In this document: positions 8,513-17,175 of the stretch, piece after piece | How positions within the stretch are numbered: the stretch's first letter is position 1 | How the letters are laid out: every line of letters begins with the position of its first letter | DNA from: Rufibacter roseolus | Lineage (GTDB): Bacteria; Bacteroidota; Bacteroidia; Cytophagales; Hymenobacteraceae | Length of the DNA stretch: 64,000 nucleotides | NCBI RefSeq assembly: GCF_017916365.1 | Contig: NZ_JAFMSU010000001.1 | Span: forward strand, 1,426,001-1,490,000 | Reading direction: 5' to 3' | The notes under the pieces: generated by a model | Told to the model about the DNA's origin: nothing | Seen by the model: the letters and a program-made list of their open reading frames with translations, nothing else | Database searches by the model: none | Program-made: the position numbers and the translations under genes

Positions 8513-8564
8513 ATAAGCCTGTTTAAGGTCCGGTTTTCTGAAATCAGGCTTTAAACAGGCTTAT
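8513..8564. terminator. Bidirectional terminator-like hairpin between convergent genes
   Basis: A perfect 14-bp outer stem ATAAGCCTGTTTAA/TTAAACAGGCTTAT encloses a second inner palindrome around GTTTTCTGAAAT. It lies between the phosphoesterase (ends 8357) and the convergent methyltransferase and overlaps the latter's stop codon. Confidence 0.65.
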
Positions 8565-9307
8565 TTCTTTATCCTTCCTATCCGGCTGAAGACGGGGAAC
8601 CGCACTTCCTTGGTCTCGTTTTCAGGCCACAATTCCTTCACCTGTTCCATAAAGCCATTCACCGGGTTGTCGCCATTCTTCCGGATGTAGGACTGCACAC
8701 TGGACCAGGAATTGAGGTAGCCTTCAAAATCAGGTAAGGCCCATTGAGCGGTGATGGCGCCGGTGAAAGCGGGTTCTTCCTGAAAGGGGAACGGAATGGT
8801 GGTATAGGCTTCGTCCACGTAACGCCGCTCGAAATTCCAGTACGGGCCCACCGTGCCTGAGTAGAAATGGTTGAATAGGGCATCTACCTCCGGCGAGATG
8901 GAAAGCACGCCGTATCCCCAGAGGGCCAGAATAGCACCTGGCTTGGCTACCCGGTTTACCTCCTGGTAGAACCTCTCAAAGTCAAACCAATGCACGGCCT
9001 GGCCCACGGTGATCAGGTCAAAGGAATTATCCGGGAAGGTAGTGTGCTCTGCTGGCATCAGGTGGTAGGTGATGCGGTCTGAGGCGGGTGCTTTGGAAAG
9101 CTGCTGCTCGCTGATATCGGTGGCGTGTACATGGGTGAAGAACTTGGCCAGTTCCAGGGCTACCTGTCCGTTGCCGGTGCCGCAGTCCCAGGCCAGTTCG
9201 TGCGTTTGCAGCAGGGAGCGCAGATGCTGGTAGAGTTCTGGCGGGTACGTGGGCCTGAACTTCTTGTACAGACCCGCCTGGGTGGAGAATAGGTCTTTGG
9301 GTGCCAT
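8561..9307 (-). CDS. Class I SAM-dependent methyltransferase
   Basis: The product (248 residues from the ATG at 9307) has the class I methyltransferase fold. Motif I is LAWDCGTGNGQVALELA, the acidic end of beta 2 is VHATDIS, and the motif IV region is FDLITVGQAVHWFDFERF, which matches the 'QAxHWFD' type seen in trans-aconitate/SmtA-like methyltransferases (Methyltransf_11). A longer frame to 9376 adds a hydrophobic stretch that overlaps the promoter of the divergent pruA, so I chose the shorter start. The substrate is unknown. It is convergent with the phosphoesterase. Confidence 0.88.
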   Translation of the reverse strand: MAPKDLFSTQAGLYKKFRPTYPPELYQHLRSLLQTHELAWDCGTGNGQVALELAKFFTHVHATDISEQQLSKAPASDRITYHLMPAEHTTFPDNSFDLITVGQAVHWFDFERFYQEVNRVAKPGAILALWGYGVLSISPEVDALFNHFYSGTVGPYWNFERRYVDEAYTTIPFPFQEEPAFTGAITAQWALPDFEGYLNSWSSVQSYIRKNGDNPVNGFMEQVKELWPENETKEVRFPVFSRIGRIKK

Positions 9308-9385
9308 TGCAGAGAAAATTAACGTTAGAAAGAGGAACCGTTGGGGTAAAAAGCCCATAAACCCATTGGCTACCATGGGTTAGCC

Positions 9386-9411
9386 TTTTTTACTCTAAAC
9401 CCCTACCTTTG
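9386..9411 (+). promoter_or_regulatory. pruA promoter
   Basis: TACCTTTG at 9404-9411 matches the Bacteroidota -7 element TAnnTTTG. A T-rich stretch (TTTTTTA at 9386-9392) lies where the -33 element is expected. Transcription would start about 35 bases before the pruA ATG. Confidence 0.55.
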
Positions 9412-9449
9412 CTTATCTCATTACCTGAATTTAAAAACCAATACCCAAT

Positions 9450-11102
9450 ATGGCCAACGGATTTTTTAATGTCCCCATCCCGGTAAACGAGCCCGTAAAG
9501 AGCTACGCGCCCGGCAGCAAAGAAAGAGAAGAACTACTTAATGCCTATAATACGCTGCGCGAGCAGCAATTGGATATTCCCATGTACATTGGGAGCGAGG
9601 AAGTGCGCACCGGCAACCTAATGCCCGTAACTCCTCCGCACGACCACAAACGTGTCATCGGGAATTACCATTACGGTAACGCCAGCCATGTGCAGCAGGC
9701 TATTGACGCCGCTCTGGCTGCCCGCGAGCAGTGGGCCCATATGCCTTGGGAAAGCCGTGCCGCCATCTTCCTGAAAGCCGCTGATCTGCTGGCCGGACCT
9801 TTCCGGGCACGCATGAACGCCGCCACCATGCTAGGTCAGTCCAAGAACGCCTTCCAGGCCGAGATTGACGCCGCCTGCGAGATGATTGACTTCTTCCGGT
9901 TCAACGTGAAGTACATGACAGACATCTACAAAATGCAGCCGGAGTCAATGCCGGGCATGTGGAACCGTCTGGAGCACCGTCCGCTGGAAGGTTTCGTGTT
10001 CGCCTTAACGCCGTTCAACTTTACCTCTATCGCCGCTAACCTGTGCGCCGCTCCGGCCATGATGGGTAACGTAGTGGTATGGAAACCAGCCAACACCCAG
10101 GTGTACTCGGCCCACGTGATCATGGAGCTGTTCAAAGCTGCTGGCTTGCCAGACGGTGTGATCAACCTGGTGTACGTAGACGGTCCTGAGGCCGGCGATG
10201 TCATCTTCAAGCACCGCCAGTTCGCGGGTATCCACTTTACCGGCAGCACCGGCGTGTTCAACAACATCTGGAAAACCATTGGCGAGAACATCAACTCGTA
10301 CCGCGGTTATCCACGCATTGTGGGGGAGACCGGTGGTAAGGACTTTATCGTGGCGCACAAATCGGCGCACGCCAAAGAAGTGGCCGTGGCTATTACCCGT
10401 GGCGCTTTTGAGTACCAGGGACAGAAATGCTCTGCTGCTTCCCGTGCCTACATTCCTAGCAACATCTGGGAGGAAGTGAAGGGGCACGTGGTAGAAGACC
10501 TGAAATCCCTGAAAATGGGTGATCCGCAGGACTTCGGTAACTTCATCAACGCCGTGATTGACGAAAAGTCCTTCGATAAACTGGCCAAGTACATTGATGC
10601 CGCCAAGAACGATGACCAGGTAGAGATCATCGCCGGCGGTAACCATGACAAGAGCAAGGGTTACTTTATTGAGCCTACCTTGATTGTTGCCCAGGACCCG
10701 CAGTACGTAACCATGTGCGAGGAGCTCTTCGGGCCGGTACTCACGCTGCACGTCTATGATGCCGATAAGTTTGAGGAGATTCTGGAGATTGTAGATACAA
10801 CCTCTCCTTACGGATTGACGGGTGCTATTTTCTCCAATGACCGTTACGCCGTTGAGCTTGCCACGAAGAAACTGAGCCACGCGGCCGGTAACTTCTACAT
10901 CAACGACAAACCTACCGGTGCCGTAGTAGGGCAGCAGCCATTTGGCGGTTCCCGCGCCTCCGGTACCAACGACAAAGCCGGTTCCATGCTGAACCTTTTG
11001 CGTTGGACCAGCGCCCGTACCATCAAAGAAACGTTTGTACCGCCGGTAGATTACCGCTACCCATTCCTGCAAGGCGGAAGCGCCGCTGAAGGTGCCCTCT
11101 AA
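9450..11102 (+). CDS. pruA: L-glutamate gamma-semialdehyde dehydrogenase (1-pyrroline-5-carboxylate dehydrogenase)
   Basis: This 550-residue aldehyde dehydrogenase oxidises glutamate semialdehyde to glutamate with NAD+, the second step of proline catabolism. The general base Glu293 is in GETGGKDF and the catalytic Cys327 is in GQKCSAASR. The Rossmann segments FALTPFNFTS, KPANTQ and FTGSTGVF are intact. Length and the N-terminus (FFNVPIPVNEPVKSYAPGS) match the single-domain P5C dehydrogenases of Bacteroidota and eukaryotes rather than the bifunctional PutA. No proline dehydrogenase gene is nearby. It has its own promoter and a strong terminator at 11129-11165, so it is likely monocistronic. 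Confidence 0.96.
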   Translation: MANGFFNVPIPVNEPVKSYAPGSKEREELLNAYNTLREQQLDIPMYIGSEEVRTGNLMPVTPPHDHKRVIGNYHYGNASHVQQAIDAALAAREQWAHMPWESRAAIFLKAADLLAGPFRARMNAATMLGQSKNAFQAEIDAACEMIDFFRFNVKYMTDIYKMQPESMPGMWNRLEHRPLEGFVFALTPFNFTSIAANLCAAPAMMGNVVVWKPANTQVYSAHVIMELFKAAGLPDGVINLVYVDGPEAGDVIFKHRQFAGIHFTGSTGVFNNIWKTIGENINSYRGYPRIVGETGGKDFIVAHKSAHAKEVAVAITRGAFEYQGQKCSAASRAYIPSNIWEEVKGHVVEDLKSLKMGDPQDFGNFINAVIDEKSFDKLAKYIDAAKNDDQVEIIAGGNHDKSKGYFIEPTLIVAQDPQYVTMCEELFGPVLTLHVYDADKFEEILEIVDTTSPYGLTGAIFSNDRYAVELATKKLSHAAGNFYINDKPTGAVVGQQPFGGSRASGTNDKAGSMLNLLRWTSARTIKETFVPPVDYRYPFLQGGSAAEGAL

Positions 11103-11128
11103 GCGATTCTGACCTTATTTTCTGGAAA

Positions 11129-11165
11129 CAGCCCCTAAACGGAAATCCGTTTAGGGGCTGTTTTG
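11129..11165 (+). terminator. pruA terminator
   Basis: Stem CAGCCCCTAAACGGA/TCCGTTTAGGGGCTG, about 15 bp perfect with a short loop, followed by TTTTGTTT. It starts 26 bases after the pruA stop. Confidence 0.85.
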
Positions 11166-11181
11166 TTTGCATCTTTTCTAT

Positions 11182-11271
11182 TGTCATCCTGAAAGGATCT
11201 TTTGGGAGGACGGTAATGACGTACAAGCCAAGGCATTTCCAGTTTGCTCACAAGATCTTTCCAAGATGACA
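11182..11271. repeat. Inverted repeat TGTCATCCTGAAAGGATCTT, copy 1 (family B)
   Basis: The left arm TGTCATCCTGAAAGGATCTT and the right arm AAGATCTTTCCAAGATGACA are near reverse complements separated by about 50 bases. Total length is 90 bases. The same unit lies at 12766-12854 and 20997-21084, there nested inside another inverted pair. Together with the pruA terminator it fills the 308-base gap 11103-11410. Confidence 0.8.
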
Positions 11272-11410
11272 GTAGGTGAGGTGACAAAAGGAGAAGCTAT
11301 CCCTGGAGACACCGCAGGAGGCAAGAAAGCGACTTTCTGGGCAGCAAAAGGGGAAGGTTTACCCAAAGTCTGTTATCTTGGCTTTTAGAACTCACCAGAA
11401 GAAGCTGGCT

Positions 11411-12004
11411 ATGAAAACTCCCGCACCGGTTACCCTCAAAGGCAAGCATGTGATACTCCGGCCTCTGCAGGAAAGTGATATCCCGGAACTGTGCCGGGTT
11501 GGTTTGGAGGAAGACCTTTGGCGTTTGAGTCTGAACGTACTGCGTACCCCAGAGGACATGGCGGCTTACGTGCAGGCTGCCCTCAAAGCCCAGGAAGCGG
11601 GCACGGCCCTTCCATTTGTCTACCAGCATCCCACCACTGGCGAACTCATGGGCAGTACCCGTTTCGGGAACATTGACGTGGCCAACAAGGGCCTGGAGAT
11701 TGGCTGGACCTGGCTGATGCCGGCCTGGCAGCGCACCGGCGTGAATACCGAGGCCAAGTACCTGTTGCTTCGGCACGCCTTTGAAGACCTGGGCTGCATT
11801 AGGGTGACCCTGAAAACCGATGTGCTCAATGAACGGTCCAGACAGGCCATGCGCCGTATAGGGGCCCGCGAGGAAGGCATTCTGCGCAACCACATGGTCA
11901 CTTCAGACGGCCGCGTGCGCGATTCGGTGATTCTCAGTGTCATTGACCGCGAGTGGCCCGATGTAAAGGCCCGGCTGGAGGGCATGCTGCAGCGGCAAAG
12001 CTAA
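11411..12004 (+). CDS. GNAT N-acetyltransferase, RimJ/RimL type
   Basis: The 197-residue protein follows the GNAT layout: an N-terminal beta strand KHVILRPLQESDIPEL, a core strand region PTTGELMGSTRFGNIDV, and the acetyl-CoA pyrophosphate-binding helix region around WQRTGVNTEAKYLLLRHAFE. A conserved LNERSRQAMRRIGAREEG segment is typical of the Acetyltransf_3 (RimJ/RimL-like) subfamily, where it contacts CoA. The ATG at 11411 is chosen over an upstream in-frame TTG at 11378 because the fold begins right after it. The acceptor (protein N-terminus or small amine) cannot be told. A DUF4112 gene follows 50 bases later and may be co-transcribed. Confidence 0.9.
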   Translation: MKTPAPVTLKGKHVILRPLQESDIPELCRVGLEEDLWRLSLNVLRTPEDMAAYVQAALKAQEAGTALPFVYQHPTTGELMGSTRFGNIDVANKGLEIGWTWLMPAWQRTGVNTEAKYLLLRHAFEDLGCIRVTLKTDVLNERSRQAMRRIGAREEGILRNHMVTSDGRVRDSVILSVIDREWPDVKARLEGMLQRQS

Positions 12005-12054
12005 AACTAATCTTACTGCCTGTTTCTGCGTATGAAGGAGAAATCCCCAAAACC

Positions 12055-12543
12055 ATGCAGACAACCCCGCCCGTTACACCCGTTGATGAACGCCTGAAGT
12101 GGGTAGAGTCTATCTCCAGGCTACTGGATAACCAGTTTGTGCTGCCGGGCACCAAATTCCGGTTCGGGTTAGACCCCATCATGGGTTTATTGCCCGTGGT
12201 AGGCGATCTTTCCTCCTTTGCCATGTCTGGGGTGCTGGTCATGACCATGGCCAAGCACGGAGCCAGCCGGGCGCTGGTGGTAAGAATGCTGTTCAATATT
12301 TTCCTGGATGCCGTGATAGGAAGTATCCCCATTGTGGGCTGGCTCTTTGACTTCGGGTACAAGGCAAACCAGAGAAACGTGAACCTGCTGCGCCGCCACT
12401 ACCAGGAAGGCAAGTACCAAGGCAAAGGCACCGGTTTCATCATAGGCGTGCTCATTGCTTTCCTAATCCTGTTCGGGCTGCTGCTTTGGGGTCTCTGGAA
12501 AGTAGCCGAGTACCTGTGGCTGTGGGCCTCCTCGGCGTGGTAA
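12055..12543 (+). CDS. DUF4112 membrane protein
   Basis: The product has 162 residues from the ATG at 12055. The family mark is the segment LLDNQFVLPGTKFRFGLDP followed by MGLLPVVGD, which I recall as the conserved core of DUF4112. Hydrophobic helices lie at about residues 55-75, 85-105 and 135-155. An Asn/Arg-rich loop (KANQRNVNLLRRHYQEG) lies between helices 2 and 3. Function is unknown in the family. It follows the acetyltransferase closely and ends before a strong hairpin at 12573-12622. Confidence 0.8.
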   Translation: MQTTPPVTPVDERLKWVESISRLLDNQFVLPGTKFRFGLDPIMGLLPVVGDLSSFAMSGVLVMTMAKHGASRALVVRMLFNIFLDAVIGSIPIVGWLFDFGYKANQRNVNLLRRHYQEGKYQGKGTGFIIGVLIAFLILFGLLLWGLWKVAEYLWLWASSAW

Positions 12544-12572
12544 TAATTAAGAGAGAACTTCAGAAAGATAAC

Positions 12573-12622
12573 AAGCCTTGTTTTAGCCCTGTTTATTCAA
12601 AATCAGGGCTGAAACAAGGCTT
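12573..12622 (+). terminator. Long-stem terminator with the shared CTGTTT core
   Basis: Arms AAGCCTTGTTTTAGCCCTG and CAGGGCTGAAACAAGGCTT pair over 19 positions with one G-T pair, followed by TTCTGTTT. It belongs to the recurrent hairpin series described in the findings. Confidence 0.75.
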
Positions 12623-12652
12623 TTCTGTTTGACAAAAGCATGCCTTCTGGAC

Positions 12653-12906
12653 CCGCTGGCGCGAGCGTCCCGCTCGTGTCCGCACGCATTGCAGATCCTC
12701 TTCTGCTTCCTGGTTTCAGAGTTCAGGCATTCCCCTCCATTCTAATTGACAGCACTCCTCTTGTTTGTCATCTTGGAAAGATCTTGTGGGCGAACTGAAA
12801 AGGCGTTGAAGAAACGGGACTACCGCTTGTTCCCAAGATACTTTCAGGATGACAAAACGGTGTTTTAAAATGCGTGCGGACACGAGCCGGAGGCTCGCGC
12901 CAGCGG
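12653..12906. repeat. Composite inverted repeat A1: GCTGGCGCGAGC pair around a family B unit
   Basis: A 38-base element beginning CCGCTGGCGCGAGCG (12653-12690) recurs in inverted orientation at 12869-12906. Each half forms its own hairpin: CGAGCG-TCC-CGCTCG on the left and CGAGCC-TCC-GGCTCG (read inverted) on the right, a paired change. The 178-base spacer holds a complete family B unit at 12766-12854. This fills most of the 400-base gap 12544-12943; I see no gene in it. Confidence 0.85.
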
Positions 12907-12943
12907 ATCTTATGCCTCAGACATTAGAGCGATTAAATAGAAC

Positions 12944-14176
12944 TTAATTATGCTCCAGCGCCAGGTACCGATGACGCACCAGCAGGCAGGCTCCAATCAC
13001 GCCGGCTTTCTCGCCCAGTTTGGAGACTTTGAGTTGGGTGTCATTGTTCACCAGGCTGAGGGAGTAGCGTTTGATGGCGCTCTTGATGGGCAGCAGGATG
13101 TAGTCCTCGGTAGAAGCCAGGCTGCCACCCAGTACCACCAACTCGGGGTTGAAGACGTTGATGAGGAGCGCAATGCCGCGGCCTATCTTGTCGCCTATCT
13201 TAGCGATGAGTTCTATGGCCAGCACATCGTCGTTGTGGGCGGCGGTGATGATATCCTCCAGTTGCAGGTCCTCCGGTTGGATGTTGTTCTGCGTAATGAC
13301 GGTGGAGGCGCCGGCCAGCATGCTTTCCCTGAACATCTCAATCAGAGCCCAGCCCGAGGCCTCGGTTTCCAGGCAGCCTTTCTTGCCGCACTTGCACATC
13401 TTCTCGTTCTGGTACAGCGGAATGTGGCCAAACTCGCCGGAGTAGCCAGATTTGCCGTAGTACAGCTGGTTGTTCAGGATCATGCCCATGCCAATGCCGT
13501 AGTCCAGGTTCAGGAACAATACGTCTTTCTCGCTCTCTACCACGCCTGAGCAGAACTCTCCGTAAGCCATGGCCCGGGAATCGTTCTCCAGGAACACCTT
13601 AATGCCGATCTCCTTCTCAATGATCTTGCTCAGCGGCGCATCATGGAAATCAAAGAGGTTGTAGTTGTAGCCCTTGGCGTAGTTGATGCGACCCGAGAGG
13701 TTAATGCCTATGCCCAGAATCTTCTCCTTAGGAATGGGCAACTCAGAGATGAAGTTGTTGATGATGTGGCACAGCTCGTCAAGTGATTCTTTGTCGTTGG
13801 CCAGCTTATAAGGGTAGCTCTCGAAATCTGAGATGAGATTCTTCTGGAAATCGGTGAGGCCGATGTTGATGTGGGAGGTTTTCACGTCAATGCCCAGAAA
13901 GAAGGCAGACTCGGGTGCCAGGCCATAGACGTTGGGTTTGCGGCCGCCCGTGGAGTCTACTTTGCCGTGGTCCTGCACCAGGCCGTCCTGGATGAGGTCA
14001 TTGAGCAGGCTGGTGATTTTGGGAACGCTCACGTTCAGTTCCTTGCTCAGCTCGGCAATGGTGGCGTTCCCCGTGTTGGCGAAATAAGAAATGACTTTCT
14101 TCTTGAGGTTGACGTTCTTAAAGGCCACCCCGGTAGAGAAATCACTGTTTATTTCCTCAAAGAAAGTCATTGTCAT
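12944..14176 (-). CDS. ROK family transcriptional regulator/sugar kinase homologue
   Basis: The 410-residue protein has an N-terminal winged helix-turn-helix (about residues 25-85, ATIAELSKELNVSVPKITSLLNDL) followed by a ROK actin-like ATPase domain starting at FFLGIDVKTSHINIGL. The ROK zinc motif CxCGxxGCxE is seen as CKCGKKGCLE near residue 260, and the phosphate-binding region GIGINLSGRIN is present. This is the NagC/Mlc/XylR layout, so it probably represses sugar-use genes and responds to a sugar or sugar phosphate. The two ATGs at 14176 and 14170 are both possible starts. No sugar operon adjoins it, so the target is unknown. Confidence 0.93.
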   Translation of the reverse strand: MTMTFFEEINSDFSTGVAFKNVNLKKKVISYFANTGNATIAELSKELNVSVPKITSLLNDLIQDGLVQDHGKVDSTGGRKPNVYGLAPESAFFLGIDVKTSHINIGLTDFQKNLISDFESYPYKLANDKESLDELCHIINNFISELPIPKEKILGIGINLSGRINYAKGYNYNLFDFHDAPLSKIIEKEIGIKVFLENDSRAMAYGEFCSGVVESEKDVLFLNLDYGIGMGMILNNQLYYGKSGYSGEFGHIPLYQNEKMCKCGKKGCLETEASGWALIEMFRESMLAGASTVITQNNIQPEDLQLEDIITAAHNDDVLAIELIAKIGDKIGRGIALLINVFNPELVVLGGSLASTEDYILLPIKSAIKRYSLSLVNNDTQLKVSKLGEKAGVIGACLLVRHRYLALEHN

Positions 14177-14416
14177 CTTCGGTTCGTATGCATGTAGCTA
14201 GAGGGGGAGCAGTTTTTCTGCTTGCTCTCCAAATTTAGTTATTTCCAAACAAGGAATGTCGCTTTTTCATAATTCTTCTGCACCTGTTTAGCACTATTCC
14301 TAAAGAACGATGCAGTCTGCCCGTAGTCCGTTGATAGCCAGCGCCCTGTGTCAAGAGCCATCCGTTTTTAGCAAAATACCTTGAAAACGGCCCGTCAGAA
14401 GCAGTACCTTACGAGC

Positions 14417-15148
14417 ATGAAACCCCTTGCCATCTTTAACTGGAGCGGCGGCAAAGACTCCGCCCTGGCTTTGCACCGGATACAGCAGGCGCAAACTTTT
14501 TCCCTGCATGCCCTCTTCACCACGGTAAGCCAGGCCCACGGACGCGTGACCATGCACGGCGTGCGCGAGGAACTCATGCAGGCGCAGGCAGCCGCTTTGG
14601 GTTTGCCCTGGCAACCGCTCTACCTGCCCGAGGGGGCCAGTATGCCGCTCTACAACCAGGCCATGGCCCAGGCCTGGACCCAGTTCAAAACCGATGGCGT
14701 GACGCACGGCATCTTCGGGGATATTTACCTGGAGGATCTGCGGCAGTACCGGGAGGAGCAGTTGGCGCAGGTGGGGGTTGAAGCAGCTTTTCCGTTGTGG
14801 GGTGAGCAGCCCACGACTTTGCTGGAGGAGTTCTGGCGGGCGGGTTTCAAGGCCAAAGTAGTCTGCGTGAACGGCCAGCACCTGGATGCTTCCTTCGCCG
14901 GCCGTGACCTGGATGAGGCTTTCGTGTGGGATTTGCCCGCCCACGTAGACTCCTGTGGCGAGAACGGTGAGTACCATTCCTTTGTCTATGATGGGCCCAA
15001 TTTCCGCCAGCCGGTGCCGGTGCAGTTGGGTGAGGTAGTGTTCAGAAGCTACGCCCCTGCCTCCCAGACGCAGGAAGATGAATGCTTCGCGGAGAAGCCG
15101 ACACCCTATGACACCGGCTTCTGGTTCTGTGACCTTCTGCCCACCTAA
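14417..15148 (+). CDS. Dph6-related ATP pyrophosphatase (diphthine-ammonia ligase-like)
   Basis: The product has 243 residues from the ATG at 14417. The PP-loop SGGKDS at residues 10-15 marks an N-type ATP pyrophosphatase that adenylates its substrate. The C-terminal motif GENGEYHSFVYDGP corresponds to the EGGEYET-type motif of the Dph6/MJ0570 family. Eukaryotic and archaeal members amidate diphthine on elongation factor 2, but bacteria lack diphthamide, so the bacterial substrate must differ and is unknown. An internal GIFGDIYLEDLRQYRE segment is also typical. The gene stands alone; the next gene begins 161 bases later on the same strand. Confidence 0.88.
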   Translation: MKPLAIFNWSGGKDSALALHRIQQAQTFSLHALFTTVSQAHGRVTMHGVREELMQAQAAALGLPWQPLYLPEGASMPLYNQAMAQAWTQFKTDGVTHGIFGDIYLEDLRQYREEQLAQVGVEAAFPLWGEQPTTLLEEFWRAGFKAKVVCVNGQHLDASFAGRDLDEAFVWDLPAHVDSCGENGEYHSFVYDGPNFRQPVPVQLGEVVFRSYAPASQTQEDECFAEKPTPYDTGFWFCDLLPT

Positions 15149-15309
15149 ATGAAAGTTCTCGGGATAAACCTGGTGTAGGCAGACTTTCCCTAAAACAGGC
15201 CGTAAACGCCCCAAGGATTGGCAATATCGGCGCAGCTGCGCTATTTTAAGGACCTTTTTCTGAAATAGATTTGAAAATGCGTAGCTTTCTTCCCTAATCC
15301 AGAGCCCCT

Positions 15310-16695
15310 ATGCTGTACTTTCTGCTTAAGACCCTTTTCAGGATAGCGTTGCGCGTTTTCTTCAGGCGTTTCACGGTGAACAACCGGCACCTGCTGTTCT
15401 CTGATGGGCCCCTCATAGTGGTCTCCAACCATCCCAACACGCTCATGGACCCTATTGTGACGGCCTCGCTCATGAAGCAGAACATCTACTTCCTGGCCAA
15501 GAGCAGTTTCTTTAAACCGGGCATCCAGGGGTGGCTTTTCCATAGACTGTTCATGATTCCGGTGTACCGCCGCGAGGACGTAGGCGACAGCGGCACCGCC
15601 CAGAATGATGCCACTTTTGCCAAATGCTACGAGTTTCTGGGCAAAGGCGGCACGCTCATGGTTTTCCCCGAGGGCAACAGCTTCATGCAGCGCCGCCTGC
15701 GTCCGCTGAAGACCGGTACCGCCCGCATTGGCTTGGGTGCCGAGGCCCAGCACGATTTCAACCTGGGTTTGCGCATTATTCCGGTGGGCGTGAACTACTC
15801 AGACCCGTCCCGTTTCCGCAGCGATGTGTTTGTGAACGTGGGCGAGCCCATCCACGTCAAAGATTTCCAGGCGGCTTACGCCGATGACCCCTTCAAAGCC
15901 TCGCACGTCCTCACCGATGAGATAAAGGCTCGCCTGGAGTCCCTGGTCATCCACACCGAAACCGACGAAGAAGACGCCCTTGCCCGCCAGGTGGAAGCCG
16001 TGTACCAGGACCAACTGGTAAAAGAACTGGACCTGGCCCCGTCTGAACCCCAGGAGCGTTTCCTTATCACCAAAGGCATTCTGCAGAGCATTAAATACTT
16101 TGAGGCCCGCCAACCCGAGCGCATCCATTACCTGCGCGCCGAGCTGCAAAACTATCTTCAGCACCTGGAGAGCGTAGGCCTGGTCCCCGATGCTTTCAAG
16201 CGCATTCCTAAACGCCGGGAGGTGGCCTGGGGCACCGTGCAAACCATCCTTTACCTGTTCCTTGGGTTTCCTTTTTACCTGTTCGGGGTGGTGCACAACT
16301 ACCTTCCGTACCTCTTGCCCGCCAAGATTGCCCGCATGCTCACCAAAGATATTGAGTTTTATGCGCCCATCATGATGACCATTGGCATGTTCACCTTCCC
16401 CATCTTCTATGCACTGATTGGTTGGGCAGTGCATGCCTGGCTGGGGTTTTCGGGTTGGGCGTTGGTGGCTTATTTGGTGGCTTTGCCTGTGACCGGTTTC
16501 TTTGTGCTGCACTACTGGCACCGCATCCAAATAGCGCGCCGCAACTGGATTTTCTTCTCGTTGTTTTCTAGGCGTTCAACCGTGCTGCATAGCCTGCTGG
16601 AGCAACGCACCCGCCTGATGACCGCCCTGGAGCAAGCCCGCCAGGAGTTTTTGGCGTCTTTTCCGGAGAATAATGCTGAAACAAAGAGTGCTTGA
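15310..16695 (+). CDS. PlsC-like 1-acylglycerol-3-phosphate acyltransferase with C-terminal membrane domain
   Basis: The acyltransferase domain occupies about the first 220 of 461 residues. The catalytic block is NHPNTLMDP, the variant H-x5-D form found in many Bacteroidota members. The substrate-binding block is VFPEGNSF, with GTARIGLGAE after it. An acidic, helical middle region (about 215-290) is followed by three or four membrane helices (about 305-335, 350-380, 385-405). It likely transfers an acyl chain to a lysophospholipid or similar acceptor at the inner membrane. The extended C-terminal half is longer than classical PlsC of about 245 residues; its role is unknown. Confidence 0.9.
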   Translation: MLYFLLKTLFRIALRVFFRRFTVNNRHLLFSDGPLIVVSNHPNTLMDPIVTASLMKQNIYFLAKSSFFKPGIQGWLFHRLFMIPVYRREDVGDSGTAQNDATFAKCYEFLGKGGTLMVFPEGNSFMQRRLRPLKTGTARIGLGAEAQHDFNLGLRIIPVGVNYSDPSRFRSDVFVNVGEPIHVKDFQAAYADDPFKASHVLTDEIKARLESLVIHTETDEEDALARQVEAVYQDQLVKELDLAPSEPQERFLITKGILQSIKYFEARQPERIHYLRAELQNYLQHLESVGLVPDAFKRIPKRREVAWGTVQTILYLFLGFPFYLFGVVHNYLPYLLPAKIARMLTKDIEFYAPIMMTIGMFTFPIFYALIGWAVHAWLGFSGWALVAYLVALPVTGFFVLHYWHRIQIARRNWIFFSLFSRRSTVLHSLLEQRTRLMTALEQARQEFLASFPENNAETKSA

Positions 16696-16707
16696 AATTC
16701 TCTTTCC

Positions 16708-17060
16708 TGGTTCAAGTCTGTGACTTGGACCTATATTGGCTGAAGTTTGCAACTTCAGTGAGGCGTGAGCCTCAAAACCACTTTACGGAATTACTTCCTA
16801 CGTTCTTCCTTACCAAGCCTCAGGGCTGCAGCCGCGGCCTGCGGACGGAGGTGGGATTCTGCGGTCCTAGCCTTGTTCTCACCGGTTTTTGAATGTAGAG
16901 ACAAGGCATGCCTTGTCTCCAGCGGGTCCTCCGCAATAACAGGCAACTATTGGAAATAACCGGGAGCAACCGGAAAGGGCACCCACAAGAGGTGCCCCTA
17001 CATTGCCCTCTGCCCGGGGATGCCTCCTCCGCCCGCCGTTGTTGGTGTTATCACCAATAA
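16708..17060. repeat. Palindrome cluster: families C, D and E
   Basis: The gap 16696-17175 has no convincing gene. It holds a three-hairpin unit at 16708-16776 (GGTTCAAGTC-TGT-GACTTGGACC, TGAAGTT-TGC-AACTTCA, TGAGGC-GTGA-GCCTCA), the AGACAAGGCATGCCTTGTCT palindrome at 16897-16916, an inverted family E unit at 16978-17003, and a GGTGTTATCACC palindrome near 17043-17054. Hairpin 2 of the first unit differs in sequence from the copy at 20847 but stays fully paired. Confidence 0.8.
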
Positions 17061-17175
17061 CCATAATTGCATATCCCTGCGTCCTATCCCAAGTTGAACA
17101 ATCCAAAGAAGCAGGCTGTTGCGTAGATGAGGTAGGAGGCAGGTGGTTCTGCTTCTGTTTATCAATTCTACCGTT

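Noticed and set aside
10005-11072. Long minus-strand frame opposite pruA
   Set aside because: It is a shadow of a GC-rich gene; pruA motifs on the plus strand are complete.
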